From: Fundidesulfovibrio agrisoli
Lineage (GTDB): Bacteria; Desulfobacterota; Desulfovibrionia; Desulfovibrionales; Desulfovibrionaceae
Assembly: GCF_022808715.1 (NCBI RefSeq)
Contig: NZ_JAKZKX010000019.1
Coordinates: 1 to 43,049, forward strand
DNA length: 43,049 nt
Reading direction: 5' to 3'
Every line of letters starts with the position of its first letter. Position 1 is the first letter of the stretch. Below the pieces are notes generated by a model. It had not been told where the DNA came from. It searched no databases and saw nothing but the letters and a program-made list of their open reading frames with translations. This document shows positions 1 to 10,885 of this stretch, piece after piece. The position numbers were made by a program, and so were the translations under genes.

Positions 1-126
1 CATCAGACATATTTGAAGAATGTCGAATGGCTTCCGCCCACGGAGCGCCCAACGGAGGCAATTTGGTTATCGCGTTGGCTTGAGGAATCTGAATCGTGTT
101 CTGTTGAACCAGGTTGGGGACACTGA
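1..126 (+). CDS. 3' end of an unidentified gene (truncated by the window edge)
   Basis: Frame 1 is open from the first base for 41 codons and closes at TGA 124-126. The peptide begins HQTYLKNVEWLPPTERP and ends VEPGWGH, which reads like a normal soluble protein tail rich in Trp and Glu. A strong hairpin lies 35 bases downstream, as expected at the end of a gene. Codons are less GC-rich at third positions than in the rest of the window. The family is not recognised; the reading frame itself is an inference from openness and context. Confidence 0.45.
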   Translation, partial: HQTYLKNVEWLPPTERPTEAIWLSRWLEESESCSVEPGWGH

Positions 127-160
127 AACACGGAATCATGCCCTGAATTCCCAACAAAAA

Positions 161-195
161 GACCCCTCCTGGGCCGGTACGGCCCAGGAGGGGTC
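161..195. terminator. Bidirectional intrinsic terminator
   Basis: A perfect 16-bp stem with a 3-base loop: arms 161-176 and 180-195. On the minus strand it is followed by five T (156-160), so it ends the transcript of the Fe-S gene at 334-1116. On the plus strand it is followed by TTT and lies 35 bases after the partial gene, so it can serve both convergent genes. Confidence 0.8.
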
Positions 196-253
196 TTTCA
201 ACATTCCATCAGTTCGAAAATCTAGCGCTCAAGACGCGAAGCTGAATGGGGTT

Positions 254-273
254 CCAAGGGGCGCAGCCCCTTG
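254..273. repeat. GC-rich stem-loop, possible dispersed repeat
   Basis: CCAAGGGGC, a short loop, GCCCCTTGG, then a second G/C-rich stretch (to about 292). It sits between the Fe-S gene stop and the terminator. The form resembles dispersed intergenic palindromes common in GC-rich deltaproteobacteria, but no second copy was noticed in this window. Confidence 0.4.
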
Positions 274-333
274 GCCGCCGGAGGCCCCTTCCCCTTCGTG
301 CATCAGTTTGGGACAAGGCCGTCCGCCAACTCC

Positions 334-1116
334 CTAAAACATCTGCTTCATCAATCCGGCGGACTGGCCAACCACCAGCTTGCCTTCGCGGGTGACGATC
401 AGGTCCTCCACAGGCACATTTGTCCCGGCCAATTCGGCGGCCTGGTGCACCAGGGAGGACAGCCCGGTGCAGCAGGGCACTTCCATGCGCACCACCTGGA
501 CCCTCTTGAGCCCCGCGCCCCTGAACATGGCCACCAGCTTCTGCATGTAGGGCTGGGGATCGTCGAACTTGGGGCATGCGATCATGACGACCTTTCCGCC
601 CAGGCGGCTGTTGAAGTCCGGCAGGGCCACGGGGGCGCAGTCGGCGGCGATGACGACCTCGGCCCCGCGCAGGAAGGGGGCGTCCGCCGGGACGAGCCTG
701 AGCTTCACGGGCCAGTGGCCCAGCTGCGATGCCTGTTCGGCCTTGGCGAAGCCCGGAGCGGCGGGCGTGGCGGGGGCGGCGGCCTGCGGCGCGCGGTTCA
801 TGGTCATCATGTTGGAGCCGGGGCAGCCGCAACCCAGCTTGGGCGCGGGCTTGGGCTGCTCGGCGGCCTTCATGGCCTCCAGTTCGTGGTGCACGGCGTC
901 CTCGTCGAACTCGTCGGCCTCGCGCTCGATGACCTTGAGCGCGCCCATGGGGCAGTGGCCCAGACACGCGCCCAGCCCGTCGCAGAGCTTGTCGGCCTTG
1001 AGCCTGGCCTTGCCGTCGATGATGCTGATGGCGCCCTCGGCGCAGTTGGGCAGGCACTCGCCGCAGCCGTTGCACAGTTCCTCGTCTATCTGCACGATCT
1101 TACGAATCGTTTTCAT
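334..1116 (-). CDS. Two-cluster ferredoxin-domain iron-sulfur protein
   Basis: 260 residues. The start at 1116 is fixed by a GGGAGGAAG Shine-Dalgarno (1121-1130). Residues about 8-65 hold a 2x[4Fe-4S]-type ferredoxin domain: the first motif is complete (CNGCGECLPNC), while the second reads CDGLGACLGHCP, with Leu where the second Cys is usual. A Pro/Ala linker carries another Cys pair (GCGCPG, about 95-100). The C-terminal half (about 140-260) has further Cys (IACPKF, VPCCTG) and is not a recognised domain. It is likely a cytoplasmic electron carrier or redox sensor. A perfect CRP/FNR-type site at -41 suggests control by a CRP/FNR-family regulator. The HcpR-controlled ferredoxin FrdX of Desulfovibrio is a possible match, not proven. 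Confidence 0.8.
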   Translation of the reverse strand: MKTIRKIVQIDEELCNGCGECLPNCAEGAISIIDGKARLKADKLCDGLGACLGHCPMGALKVIEREADEFDEDAVHHELEAMKAAEQPKPAPKLGCGCPGSNMMTMNRAPQAAAPATPAAPGFAKAEQASQLGHWPVKLRLVPADAPFLRGAEVVIAADCAPVALPDFNSRLGGKVVMIACPKFDDPQPYMQKLVAMFRGAGLKRVQVVRMEVPCCTGLSSLVHQAAELAGTNVPVEDLIVTREGKLVVGQSAGLMKQMF

Positions 1117-1145
1117 CTGTCTTCCTCCCTTCGTCGGTTGGCCAC

Positions 1146-1188
1146 CATATAGGCCCGGGTGAACCCCCAAGCTGTGACGCACGTCACA
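1146..1188 (-). promoter_or_regulatory. Class II CRP/FNR-type promoter for the Fe-S protein
   Basis: TGTGAC-GCAC-GTCACA at 1173-1188 is a perfect 16-bp palindrome of the CRP/FNR family. On the minus strand a -10-like TATATG lies at 1151-1146, which puts the site centre about 41 bases from the predicted start of transcription. That is the usual position for class II activation. The half-sites match the TTGTGA-N6-TCACAA form described for HcpR except at the outer base. Which regulator binds cannot be told from the sequence. Confidence 0.65.
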
Positions 1189-1213
1189 TGGGGCCAAGAA
1201 AATGCATTTTTCA

Positions 1214-2167
1214 TCATTTTCCCGCCGAAAGCCAGATGCCAAGGCCCACCGCCAGACACCCCAGCGCCTGCCCGGCCGTAGGCGCGGCCCCTGAGAGGAG
1301 CCAACTGGAGAACACCGCGCTCACTGGCATGAGCCCCGTGATGACGGCGGCCTGGCTCGCGCTGGCGCTGCCCACGCCCCTGAACCAGAACACGTAGCCC
1401 CCGGCGGTGACCAGCACACCCAGGGCGGCCACGGCCAGCCAGGCCCCGGGCCCGGCCACGAGCGCGGCTGAAGGGTCAAGGGTCCAGAGCGCCCAGGGCA
1501 GCACCATGAAGAAGCCCAGCATGGTGATGCGGAGGGCGGCCTCCAAAGGGGTGAGCCAGGCGGGCAGCCACTTGAGGGCCAGCAGGAACACGGACTCTCC
1601 GGCCACTGCCGCCAGGAGCAGTGCGTCGGAACCGGAGGGGGACCAGCCAGCGCCCGAGTCGGGGCCGACGCCGAACACGTTCCTGGCGGCCAGCACGCCA
1701 GCCACGCAGAGGGCCACGCCCCCGAGCGCGCGCAATCCGGGTCGCTCCCTGAACAGGATCACCCCGAGCAGGACCATCACGGCCGGGGTGGCGCTGGTGA
1801 ACACGCCCGCGGCGGCGGCCCCGCCGCCTTCCATGCCCAGCCAGAGGCAGGCGTTGAAGACCACCACCCCGCACAGGGCCTGCAGCGCCAGCACGGCCCA
1901 GTGGCGCGGCTCCAGGCGCGGGACGGCCCCGCTCCCAGGGCTCAGCGCGCGCAGCACGGCCCAGGCCAGCACCAGGCGCACGGCCAGAACCTGAGGGAGA
2001 GCCATGCCGCGCAGGGCCACCTCGCCCAGCGGGGCCGTGGCCCCAACCAGGAGCATGGCCAGGCACATGGAGAGCAGCGGGAAGCGCGGGCGCATGGCTG
2101 CTCCTGCAGGCGCGGCTTCACCGGAAGAAGCGGCGGAGAGGATGTCGGCGGAAACGGAAGACGGCAT
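1214..2167 (-). CDS. EamA/DMT-family transporter
   Basis: 317 residues with about ten hydrophobic segments in two repeated halves, typical of the drug/metabolite transporter superfamily (two EamA domains, roughly residues 30-160 and 175-310). The first half begins LLVGATAPLGEVALRG and the second has LGVLVTAGGYVFWFRGVG. The start at 2167 has GGAGG seven bases upstream; Met25 would be a shorter alternative that removes a non-hydrophobic leader. It acts in the inner membrane, probably as an exporter of a small metabolite; the substrate cannot be told. It lies 49 bases after the AraC-type gene in the same direction, so that regulator may control it. Confidence 0.85.
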   Translation of the reverse strand: MPSSVSADILSAASSGEAAPAGAAMRPRFPLLSMCLAMLLVGATAPLGEVALRGMALPQVLAVRLVLAWAVLRALSPGSGAVPRLEPRHWAVLALQALCGVVVFNACLWLGMEGGGAAAAGVFTSATPAVMVLLGVILFRERPGLRALGGVALCVAGVLAARNVFGVGPDSGAGWSPSGSDALLLAAVAGESVFLLALKWLPAWLTPLEAALRITMLGFFMVLPWALWTLDPSAALVAGPGAWLAVAALGVLVTAGGYVFWFRGVGSASASQAAVITGLMPVSAVFSSWLLSGAAPTAGQALGCLAVGLGIWLSAGK

Positions 2168-2216
2168 GGGAAACCTCCAGGGAACTTCTGGAGGCGTGCC
2201 CTGCCATGCGGCGGCC

Positions 2217-3044
2217 TCAGCGGTCTTGAACGATCTTGCGGTAGGCCCCGGGGGTCAGGCCCAGGATGCGCCGGAAATGGCGGTTGAGGTGGCTCTGGTC
2301 CGCGAAGCCGGAATCCAGGGCGGCCTGGGCCGCGATCTCGCCGCGCTCAAGCAGGGCGCGGGCGCGGTTCACGCGCAGTTGCACCTGGTATTCATGGGGC
2401 GCAAGCCCCACGGACTGCCGGAACACCCGGTTGAGGTGGAAGCCGGAGAGGCCCGTGGCCTGGGCCAGCTCCTCCAGAGGGACGGATTCGGCGAAGCGCT
2501 CGCGCAGGATGTCCTTCACGGCGCGCACGGCCCCCGGCTCGCGCCGGGGGAGCCTGTCCCTCCTCCCGTCGGCGTGGCGCGCGATCCAGGCCCCGAGCAC
2601 GTTCACCAGCCTGCTCTGGCGCTCCAGCAAGGTGGTCTGGCCCTGGTCCAGGTCGCGGTGCAGGGCGCACAAGGCCGCCGCCAGTTCGGGGTCGCGCAGC
2701 ACCCCGGCCCCGAAATCCGGCAGCTGGCCCGGCTTGCCGCCCAGTTGCGCGGCCACGGCGGCCACGGCACGGGGTTCGAGGTAGAACATGCGGTAGCTCC
2801 AGCCCTGGGGCGTGCCGGGCCAGCCGTCGTGCACCTCGCCCGGGGCCACCATGTTCACCTCCCCGGCGCGGGCCATGCAGTCGCGCCCGAGGTAGCGGAA
2901 GCCCAGCGCCCCCTCGACCAGCGCGCCAACCGCGTAGCCGTCGTGGAAATGCCTGGCGTAGCGCGTGTCGCAGCGGCTGGCCCGCAACAGGTCCACCCCG
3001 TCAAGGCCGGGCGCGCGCCACAGCCTCAAGTCGGATACGTTCAA
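2217..3044 (-). CDS. AraC-family transcriptional regulator
   Basis: 275 residues. The N-terminal part (about 15-100) is a cupin-like AraC ligand-binding domain (HFHDGYAVG, then [14 protein letters not shown]). The C-terminal part (about 175-273) has two helix-turn-helix motifs: [20 protein letters not shown] and [20 protein letters not shown], ending in the usual GLTPGAYR. The ATG overlaps the stop of the upstream chemoreceptor gene (ATGA at 3041-3044), so the two are translationally coupled. The exporter follows 49 bases downstream. AraC regulators of this short cupin type often control an adjacent exporter; the ligand is unknown. Confidence 0.9.
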   Translation of the reverse strand: MNVSDLRLWRAPGLDGVDLLRASRCDTRYARHFHDGYAVGALVEGALGFRYLGRDCMARAGEVNMVAPGEVHDGWPGTPQGWSYRMFYLEPRAVAAVAAQLGGKPGQLPDFGAGVLRDPELAAALCALHRDLDQGQTTLLERQSRLVNVLGAWIARHADGRRDRLPRREPGAVRAVKDILRERFAESVPLEELAQATGLSGFHLNRVFRQSVGLAPHEYQVQLRVNRARALLERGEIAAQAALDSGFADQSHLNRHFRRILGLTPGAYRKIVQDR

Positions 3045-4930
3045 CGCCCGCCCCCCAAAGCTTTTGGCGCGCCGTCCTGCCCGTACCCGGCGATGATCCG
3101 GCCCAGGGCGGCCTGCTCCTGCTCCAGGCGCTCCACCACCCGCTGGGAGCGCGCGGTGTTGGCCGCTATCTCCTCCGCCAGGCTGGAGACGGCCTCAACT
3201 GCCTGGGCCACCTGCTCCATGGCCTGGGCCTGGTTGCGCGCGTCGCCTGAGATAGCGGCGGTCTGCCCGGCGGAGCGGCCCACGATGTCCACGATGGAGG
3301 CGAAGACCTCCCCCGACTCGCGCGAGAGGCCCGTGGCCAGGGAGATGGCCCGCACGGCCTCGTCCATGCGCTCCACGTTGCGCTTGGCGCCCTCCTGGAT
3401 GGCGTGCACCGAGCGGTTGACCTCCTGGGTGGCGGTCATGGTCTTCTCGGCCAGCTTGCGCACCTCGTCGGCCACCACCGCGAAGCCCCTGCCCGCATCG
3501 CCCGCGCGCGCGGCCTCGATTGCGGCGTTGAGGGCCAGCAGGTTGGTCTGGTCGGCGATGTCCGCGATGGTGGTCAGGATGGCTCCGATGGACTGGCTCT
3601 GCGCGCCCAGCTCGTGCATGGAGGCCGCCAGCGCCCTGGCCTGGGCGTCCACCGCCTCGATGGCCTCCACGGAGCGCTCCACCACGCCCGCGCCCGCCCT
3701 GGCCTTGCCGCTGGCGTCTTCGGCGAGCCCGGCGACCTCCTCGACCAGGCGCGACACGTGCGTCAGGGAGGCGTTCATGGCCTGCACCTCGCGGGAGGTG
3801 CCCTCCACGCGCTTGCGCTGCTCCTGCGCGCCCTGGGCGGTCTGGGTGAGGCCCACGCAGAGCTCCTCCACCACGCCGCCGATGCTCTGGGCCGTGTGGC
3901 CCATGGCCGAGGCCGCGGCCTGCTCGCCCTCGCGCCGGGCGTTCTCGGCCCGTTCCAAAGCCTCCCGGGCGATGCCTGTCTGCTCACCGGCCTGGCGGGC
4001 CTGCTCCCCGGCTTCGCGGGTCTTGTCCTCGGCCAGGGCCAGGCTCTCGCGCAGGCGCTCCACCATGGCGCGCATGGCGTCGCGCAGCACGCGCAGCTCG
4101 GCGTGGAAGGCCACCGGCGGCACCGTGGCCGCCAGATCCCCCCCGGCCACGTCCACGGAGTAGCGTGCCAGGGCGTCCACCTGGCGGCCCACGAAAGTCC
4201 TGGTGAGCCAGAGGGTCAGCAGAAGCCCGGCCACGAACACCGCGCCCAGGCCCAGGCCGCACCACAGGCGCAGCTGGTTCACCTTGGCCTTGATGTCGTC
4301 GATGTAGACGCCGGAGCCGATGAGCCAGCCCCAATCCTTGACGATGACGCCGTAGGAGAGCTTGGGCCACACCCCGCTGCTCACGCCGTTTTGCGTGGGC
4401 CGGGGCCAGGAATAGGTGATGAAGCCGTCGCCGGTGTCGCTGGCGGCGCGCAGCAGTTCGGAAAACAGGTTGCCCTTGCCCCCGGCCACGGGGACGAGCT
4501 CGCCCTTGAGCCCCCTCTGGGCGGACGTGGCGCAGGCGAACTTGGGGTCGTCCAGCACCTTGCCATCCAGGGCGGGCACCGTGGGGTGCATGACCATGCG
4601 CGGCACCGGGGTGGTGAGGTCGTTGATCCAGAAGTAGTCGTTGTTGCCGTAGCGCATGCCCTTGATGCGGGCCGTGGCCCTGCGCTTGGCCTCGCCCAGG
4701 TCCATCTCGCCGCGCTTCACCTGGGCGTCGTAGTCCTTGATGAGGGAGGTAACGGAGCCCACCAGGTTGTGGAGGTTCTCCTTGTTGATCTCGATAAGCT
4801 CGCTCTCCATTCTGGGGAGCACGAGCCCGAAGAGCAGCAGGGCGAATATGGCTGTGGAATAGACCGAGATGGAGAGGAACTTGATGGTGAGCCGGGAATC
4901 GGCGAGTCTGCCAAAGACGGAAGAAGCCAT
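3041..4930 (-). CDS. Methyl-accepting chemotaxis protein with Cache sensor
   Basis: 629 residues. TM1 is about residues 18-38. A periplasmic single-Cache domain of the Cache_2 type follows (about 40-215), recognised by [21 protein letters not shown] and [16 protein letters not shown]2 is about 222-243, then a HAMP region, a long coiled coil, and the signalling hairpin with the conserved tip [19 protein letters not shown] and [18 protein letters not shown]. Cache_2 domains usually bind small organic acids or similar ligands. The start at 4930 has GGAGG upstream. It is the first gene of a coupled operon with an AraC regulator and an EamA exporter, an unusual grouping for a chemoreceptor. Confidence 0.92.
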   Translation of the reverse strand: MASSVFGRLADSRLTIKFLSISVYSTAIFALLLFGLVLPRMESELIEINKENLHNLVGSVTSLIKDYDAQVKRGEMDLGEAKRRATARIKGMRYGNNDYFWINDLTTPVPRMVMHPTVPALDGKVLDDPKFACATSAQRGLKGELVPVAGGKGNLFSELLRAASDTGDGFITYSWPRPTQNGVSSGVWPKLSYGVIVKDWGWLIGSGVYIDDIKAKVNQLRLWCGLGLGAVFVAGLLLTLWLTRTFVGRQVDALARYSVDVAGGDLAATVPPVAFHAELRVLRDAMRAMVERLRESLALAEDKTREAGEQARQAGEQTGIAREALERAENARREGEQAAASAMGHTAQSIGGVVEELCVGLTQTAQGAQEQRKRVEGTSREVQAMNASLTHVSRLVEEVAGLAEDASGKARAGAGVVERSVEAIEAVDAQARALAASMHELGAQSQSIGAILTTIADIADQTNLLALNAAIEAARAGDAGRGFAVVADEVRKLAEKTMTATQEVNRSVHAIQEGAKRNVERMDEAVRAISLATGLSRESGEVFASIVDIVGRSAGQTAAISGDARNQAQAMEQVAQAVEAVSSLAEEIAANTARSQRVVERLEQEQAALGRIIAGYGQDGAPKALGGGR

Positions 4931-5010
4931 GCCGAGTCCCTCCAGTGCGCGTACAGTTGGGGCAACATGCTAATTTTGTTCAAACTGCATCGCTTCGCGG
5001 CGAAAGTAAA

Positions 5011-5033
5011 GGGCGGCCCACGAGGGGCCGCCC
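5011..5033 (-). terminator. Intrinsic terminator of the acetate operon
   Basis: GGGCGGCCC, loop ACGAG, GGGCCGCCC, with a T-rich tract on the minus strand (TTTACTTT, 5003-5010). It begins 26 bases after the acs stop codon and separates the acetate operon from the chemoreceptor operon, whose promoter must lie in 4931-5010. Confidence 0.8.
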
Positions 5034-5058
5034 TGGAATACGGCGATGCGGCGGATGC

Positions 5059-7041
<1,983 letters not shown>

Positions 7042-7145
7042 GAACGGGCTCCTTGCGTATGTATGATGGTCAGTCGGTTATACGAGTCCCGGTGAAATTA
7101 CATCCGCCTTTCAGGCAAGCGGCCTGCATGCGGCGGTGAGCGGCG

Positions 7146-7826
7146 TCAGAAAGCCGGTTGGGGGGCCTGGGCCCCGCCGGGCGCGCCCAGCCTGAGCACG
7201 GTTTCCAGGGGCAGCGGCTCGCCCTGCCTGCTCACGCGCATGATGGAAAGGAATCGTTGCAGCACCTGGGCCGTGAGGTAGGCATCGCCCAGGGCGTCGT
7301 GCGCGCCGCGCGGCGGAATGCCCAGGGCCCGGGCCACGGAGTAGAGGGTGGCGTCCTTGAGGGGCAGCTCCTCCAGCAGTTGGGAGCCGCGCCCGCCCCG
7401 GATGGAGAGGTAGAGCCCCAGCACGTCCAGGCAGCGCTCCGGGGCCTTGGGCAGTTTGAGCCGTTTGGCCCAAGCCTTGAGGAAGGCCATGTCCAGGCCC
7501 ACGTGCCAGCCGACCAGCACCGCGTCGCCGCAGAAGTCCAGGAAGCGGGGCAGGGCTTCGGCCAGGGGCGGCTGGTCAGCCAGTTGGGCCGGGGTGAGCA
7601 GGTGCACGCGCACGCTCTCCGTGCTGGGTTTGGCCCGGGCGGGGCGCACCAGGGCCGAGAACGCGCCCCCGGCCTCGATCCGGCCCCCGCGCATGCGCAC
7701 CGCCCCGATGGAGAGGATGTCGTCGCGCGAGGGGTCCAGCCCTCCGGTCTCCAGGTCGAAGACCACGAAGGCCGTCTCGTCCGCCATGCGCCCGGATTCC
7801 CGGTTGGACCAAGGCCACCAGCTCAT
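7146..7826 (-). CDS. DnaQ-like 3'-5' exonuclease (DEDDh family)
   Basis: 226 residues. The DEDDh exonuclease motifs are present: FDLETGG (Asp24, Glu26), VGWHVGLDMAFL, and HDALGDA near residues 174-180, so a two-metal nuclease active site is predicted to be intact. Length fits a stand-alone exonuclease rather than a full polymerase III epsilon subunit. It follows the cNMP/CBS gene by 3 bases. Exonuclease genes of this type recur next to CBS-DUF294, actP and acs genes in proteobacteria, so a role tied to acetate signalling is more likely than replication proofreading, but the substrate is not known. Met14 is an alternative start. Confidence 0.85.
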   Translation of the reverse strand: MSWWPWSNRESGRMADETAFVVFDLETGGLDPSRDDILSIGAVRMRGGRIEAGGAFSALVRPARAKPSTESVRVHLLTPAQLADQPPLAEALPRFLDFCGDAVLVGWHVGLDMAFLKAWAKRLKLPKAPERCLDVLGLYLSIRGGRGSQLLEELPLKDATLYSVARALGIPPRGAHDALGDAYLTAQVLQRFLSIMRVSRQGEPLPLETVLRLGAPGGAQAPQPAF

Positions 7827-7829
7827 AGC

Positions 7830-9452
7830 CTACCCTCCCGCCGCCGTGCGGCACATGCGCTCCAGGGCGCGGTCCAGGGGGCTGCGCCGCGCGGGCTCCC
7901 CCACCCACTGCCAGGCCGTCAGGTACTCCAGAGACTGCGAGAGGCCCGGCCTGGCCCAGCCCAGGGCCTCCAGGGCCTGAGCCCTCTCCACGCTTGAAAT
8001 TCGGGACACGTTGGCCCGGAGCGACAGGCTCCGGGTCAGCTCAACCAGGCGCTCCACCAGGGGCGCGCCCTCGTAGGAGGGGCCCGGCGGGGCCGCGTTG
8101 GACCCGGCCGCCAGGGAGAGCATCTGCGCGCGCAGGGCCTCGGCCATCCAGGCCAGGCCGTGCACGGGCCGGAAATCGAGCCAGTCCTTGCTGGCGGGGC
8201 CGTGGCGCATCCAGGAGGTCATCCTTTCGCGCCAGTCCTTCAGCGTGCCGCGCCAGGCCTCGTTGGAGGCTCCGGGAGCCCTGGGCCCCCCGGCCATCTG
8301 GGCGGACTCCAAGGCCCGACCCAGCCATTGACCCAGCTGCGCGGCCCAGCGCGCCATCTCGGGCCCCTCCTCGTGGATCAGGGCGTGCCACATGGGGCAC
8401 AGGGCCGGGCCTTCCCTCCGGGCGGCCCGCCCGAACACCATCAGGCAATAGCCGCCGGGGGGCGGCCCAAGGAAATCCTCGCCGAGCTGGCAGGCCCGCG
8501 AGACCAGGGCCTCGCGCACCCCGCCGACCATGCGGCCCAGGCTGGCGGCCCCCGCGCCTTCGCGCAGGAGCGTCAGGGCCAGCCTGTCCAGCCCTGCGGC
8601 GGCCCGGGCCAGGTCCTGCAGGTCGGCGGCCCCCGCGGCCAGCGCGGCCAGGGCCGGGGGCGAGCCCACCCGGCGCAGCATGAGCTCCTGCGCGGAGAGT
8701 ACGCCCAGGGCCAGCCTGCCCTCCATGACCACCACGTGGCGGATGTGGTGGCGGGTCATGGCCATGAAGGCCTCGAAGCAGCTGGCCTCGCCGTCCAGGG
8801 AGACCACGGGGGAGGTCATCACTTCGCGCACCGGGGTGCGCGGCCCCAGGCCCTTGGCCACGGCCTTGGCCCTGAAGTCCTTGTCGGTGACGATGCCGCA
8901 GGGGATGCCCCCCTCGTCCAGGACCACGGCCGCGTCACTATCCTGACGCCCCATGACCCTGGCCACGTCCTCGATGGACAAGTTCTCCGGCACCCCCTCG
9001 CAGCGCCGCACCACCTCGGCCACGTGGACCGCGGCCAGGGGCCGCCCCTCGACCCAGGCCGGGATGCCGCGCACCATGCCGGCCATGCCCAGCTCCAGCA
9101 CGGCCTCGCTCAAGCGCCCGGACAGGAAGTCCTCCAGCTCGGGCCTGCCTTCCACGGCCCGGAGCACGGCCTCCGGCGGCAGCAGGCAGCACACGCAGTC
9201 CTCGAGGGCCTCGGCCCTGCCGTCAGGGCCGAAAATCTCGCCCTCGCCGAACTGGTGCCCGTCGCAGAGCACCAGCCCCTTCTTGACCGCGAGCACGTAC
9301 CCGGCCCCGGCCCCTTTCTGCCCCAGGATGAGCGTCCCGGCCGGATAGAAGTCCACGGCGGCCACGCTCGCCAGTTCCAAAACCCGCCCCGGTTCCAGGA
9401 AGGAAAGGGGCGGGCACTCCCGCAGAAAGGCGACGATGTCTTCTATAATCAT
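7830..9452 (-). CDS. cNMP-binding/CBS protein with degenerate DUF294 nucleotidyltransferase
   Basis: 540 residues from the ATG at 9452, which overlaps the stop of the upstream paralogue (ATGA, 9449-9452); upstream in-frame codons are rejected on this ground. Order: cNMP-binding-like domain (about 5-115), a CBS pair (about 155-275, with VLDEGGIPCGIVTDKDFR and HHIRHVVVMEGRLALGVLS), then a DUF294-like region. The nucleotidyltransferase signature, GSEGRREQ followed by a D-x-D pair in the paralogue, here reads FGRAARREGPALCPMWHAL, so the metal-binding aspartates are gone and the transferase is predicted to be inactive. The C-terminal DUF294_C helical region remains. It probably senses a nucleotide and regulates the active partner or ActP/Acs; this is inference. 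Confidence 0.85.
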   Translation of the reverse strand: MIIEDIVAFLRECPPLSFLEPGRVLELASVAAVDFYPAGTLILGQKGAGAGYVLAVKKGLVLCDGHQFGEGEIFGPDGRAEALEDCVCCLLPPEAVLRAVEGRPELEDFLSGRLSEAVLELGMAGMVRGIPAWVEGRPLAAVHVAEVVRRCEGVPENLSIEDVARVMGRQDSDAAVVLDEGGIPCGIVTDKDFRAKAVAKGLGPRTPVREVMTSPVVSLDGEASCFEAFMAMTRHHIRHVVVMEGRLALGVLSAQELMLRRVGSPPALAALAAGAADLQDLARAAAGLDRLALTLLREGAGAASLGRMVGGVREALVSRACQLGEDFLGPPPGGYCLMVFGRAARREGPALCPMWHALIHEEGPEMARWAAQLGQWLGRALESAQMAGGPRAPGASNEAWRGTLKDWRERMTSWMRHGPASKDWLDFRPVHGLAWMAEALRAQMLSLAAGSNAAPPGPSYEGAPLVERLVELTRSLSLRANVSRISSVERAQALEALGWARPGLSQSLEYLTAWQWVGEPARRSPLDRALERMCRTAAGG

Positions 9453-10885
9453 GTGAGCAGGTGCAGTGCGTAACGGTTGGAGAGAATCGCCTGGAAGGCG
9501 GCCACTGCCTTGAAGCACTCCTTGAGCCGCGCGCGCTCCAGCCCGGAGAGCAGCTCCGGGCGCACGTGGTTGCCCGGCTCGCGGCCCGTGGCCAGGGCCA
9601 TGGCCTGGAAGCGCAATCTGAGCTCTTGCATGAACTCCAAGGCCTGGGTCAAGTCGCCGGCGGTTTCCTCCCCGATGACCCCGGCCCGCGCGGCCCTGCC
9701 CAGGCGGGATGCACTATCCGTGCCCTGGGGTTCCCTGCCCTGCGGCAGGTCCAGGTCCAGCACGCGCGCGCCCTGGGTCAGGGGGAAGATGCCGCCGCGC
9801 TTGATGTCGAGCCCGCCGTGCTCCGGCCCGCCCCGCTCGGTGACGAGCGCCCCGAAGATGGAGAGCGGCGGCTCGAAGCGCACGGCCTCCCGCGCCATGT
9901 AGCGCAAGGCCCGGGAGTTGCCCGCCACGCTCTCGCGCAGGGCCGCGCGCAGGCCCGCGCTGAGCGCGCGCTCGCCCAGGATGTGCCGGGCGTCCGCCAG
10001 CAGGGAGAGGGCCAGCACCGCGTCCGGCCCGAGGTCGCGCCCCAGGGCCTCCAGGTGCTTGCTCCAGGCGGGCAGGGGCATGCGCCAGGCCGCGTGGTCC
10101 GCCGTGACGCCGTGCTGGCAGGGCGGCAGCCCGGCCTGCTCCAGAATGCCCATGAGCCGTATGGCGAAGCCCTCGGCCAAGGCCTCGTCCGTGCTCGCGC
10201 CCAGCACCAGGGCGTTGTCCTGGTCCGTGGAGAGGAACTGCTCCCGCCGGCCCTCGCTGCCCAGGGCCACCAGGGCGAACGGGCCGGGATGCCCGCCTCC
10301 CTCAAGGGCCAGCTCGGCCGCGCGGGTGAAGAGCTGGTCGCGCACGGCGGCGGCCAGCGCCCCGGCCCGGGCCACGCCCGCGCCCTGGGTCAGCCAGCGC
10401 GGCAGCAGCGCCCCCAGGGCCTGGGCCGCCCGGGCGAGCTCCTCCGGCCCCTGCGCCCGGGCGATGGCCGCGCAGAGCGCCACGGGGCTCTCCAGCCGGG
10501 CGGCCAGGAGGTCGCGCTCCTCCAGCAGGGCGACCACGTCGCCGCCCGCGTCCGTGACGCCCAGGCGGCGAATGTTGTGGCGGATCATGAGCAGGAAGGC
10601 CTCGGAGACCAGCTCCTCGCTGCCCACGCTCACGAGCCCCTCGGTCATGAGCGCTCCGGCCGAGGCCTCGGGCGATACCCCGTCGGCCACGGCCCAGACG
10701 ATGTCGCGCTCGGTGAGGATGCCCTGCACGGCCTGAGGCGTGCCCACAAGGCAAGCGCTCAGGCGGGCGGCGCGCATGGCGCGCGCCGCCTCCCCGAGCG
10801 TCGTCCCCGGCTGGGCGAAGACCGGAGCCTTGAGCGCAAGGCTGCCGACCTTCAGGCCCAGGAATCCCTCGTCGCTTTCCGTCAT
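9449..10885 (-). CDS. CBS-domain putative nucleotidyltransferase (DUF294)
   Basis: 478 residues. A CBS pair (about 12-130: [34 protein letters not shown]) is followed by DUF294 with an intact signature [19 protein letters not shown] near residue 205 and by the DUF294_C helical domain to the end. The Gly-Ser and Asp-x-Asp residues match the GlnD-type nucleotidyltransferase fold. The family is typically found beside actP and acs and is thought to act in signalling for acetate or carbon use; no target is established. It overlaps actP upstream (ATGA, 10882-10885) and the degenerate paralogue downstream (ATGA), so the three are translated as a coupled set. It lacks the N-terminal cNMP-like domain that its neighbour has. 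Confidence 0.88.
   Translation of the reverse strand: MTESDEGFLGLKVGSLALKAPVFAQPGTTLGEAARAMRAARLSACLVGTPQAVQGILTERDIVWAVADGVSPEASAGALMTEGLVSVGSEELVSEAFLLMIRHNIRRLGVTDAGGDVVALLEERDLLAARLESPVALCAAIARAQGPEELARAAQALGALLPRWLTQGAGVARAGALAAAVRDQLFTRAAELALEGGGHPGPFALVALGSEGRREQFLSTDQDNALVLGASTDEALAEGFAIRLMGILEQAGLPPCQHGVTADHAAWRMPLPAWSKHLEALGRDLGPDAVLALSLLADARHILGERALSAGLRAALRESVAGNSRALRYMAREAVRFEPPLSIFGALVTERGGPEHGGLDIKRGGIFPLTQGARVLDLDLPQGREPQGTDSASRLGRAARAGVIGEETAGDLTQALEFMQELRLRFQAMALATGREPGNHVRPELLSGLERARLKECFKAVAAFQAILSNRYALHLLT

Noticed and set aside
20-337. Plus-strand ORF of 105 codons at the window start
   Set aside because: It runs through the strong terminator hairpin at 161-195 and a second stem-loop; frame 1 to 126 is the better reading.
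2004-4163. Long plus-strand frame opposite the AraC and MCP genes
   Set aside because: Shadow of two clearly recognised genes; composition is Ala/Ser/Arg-rich without domains.
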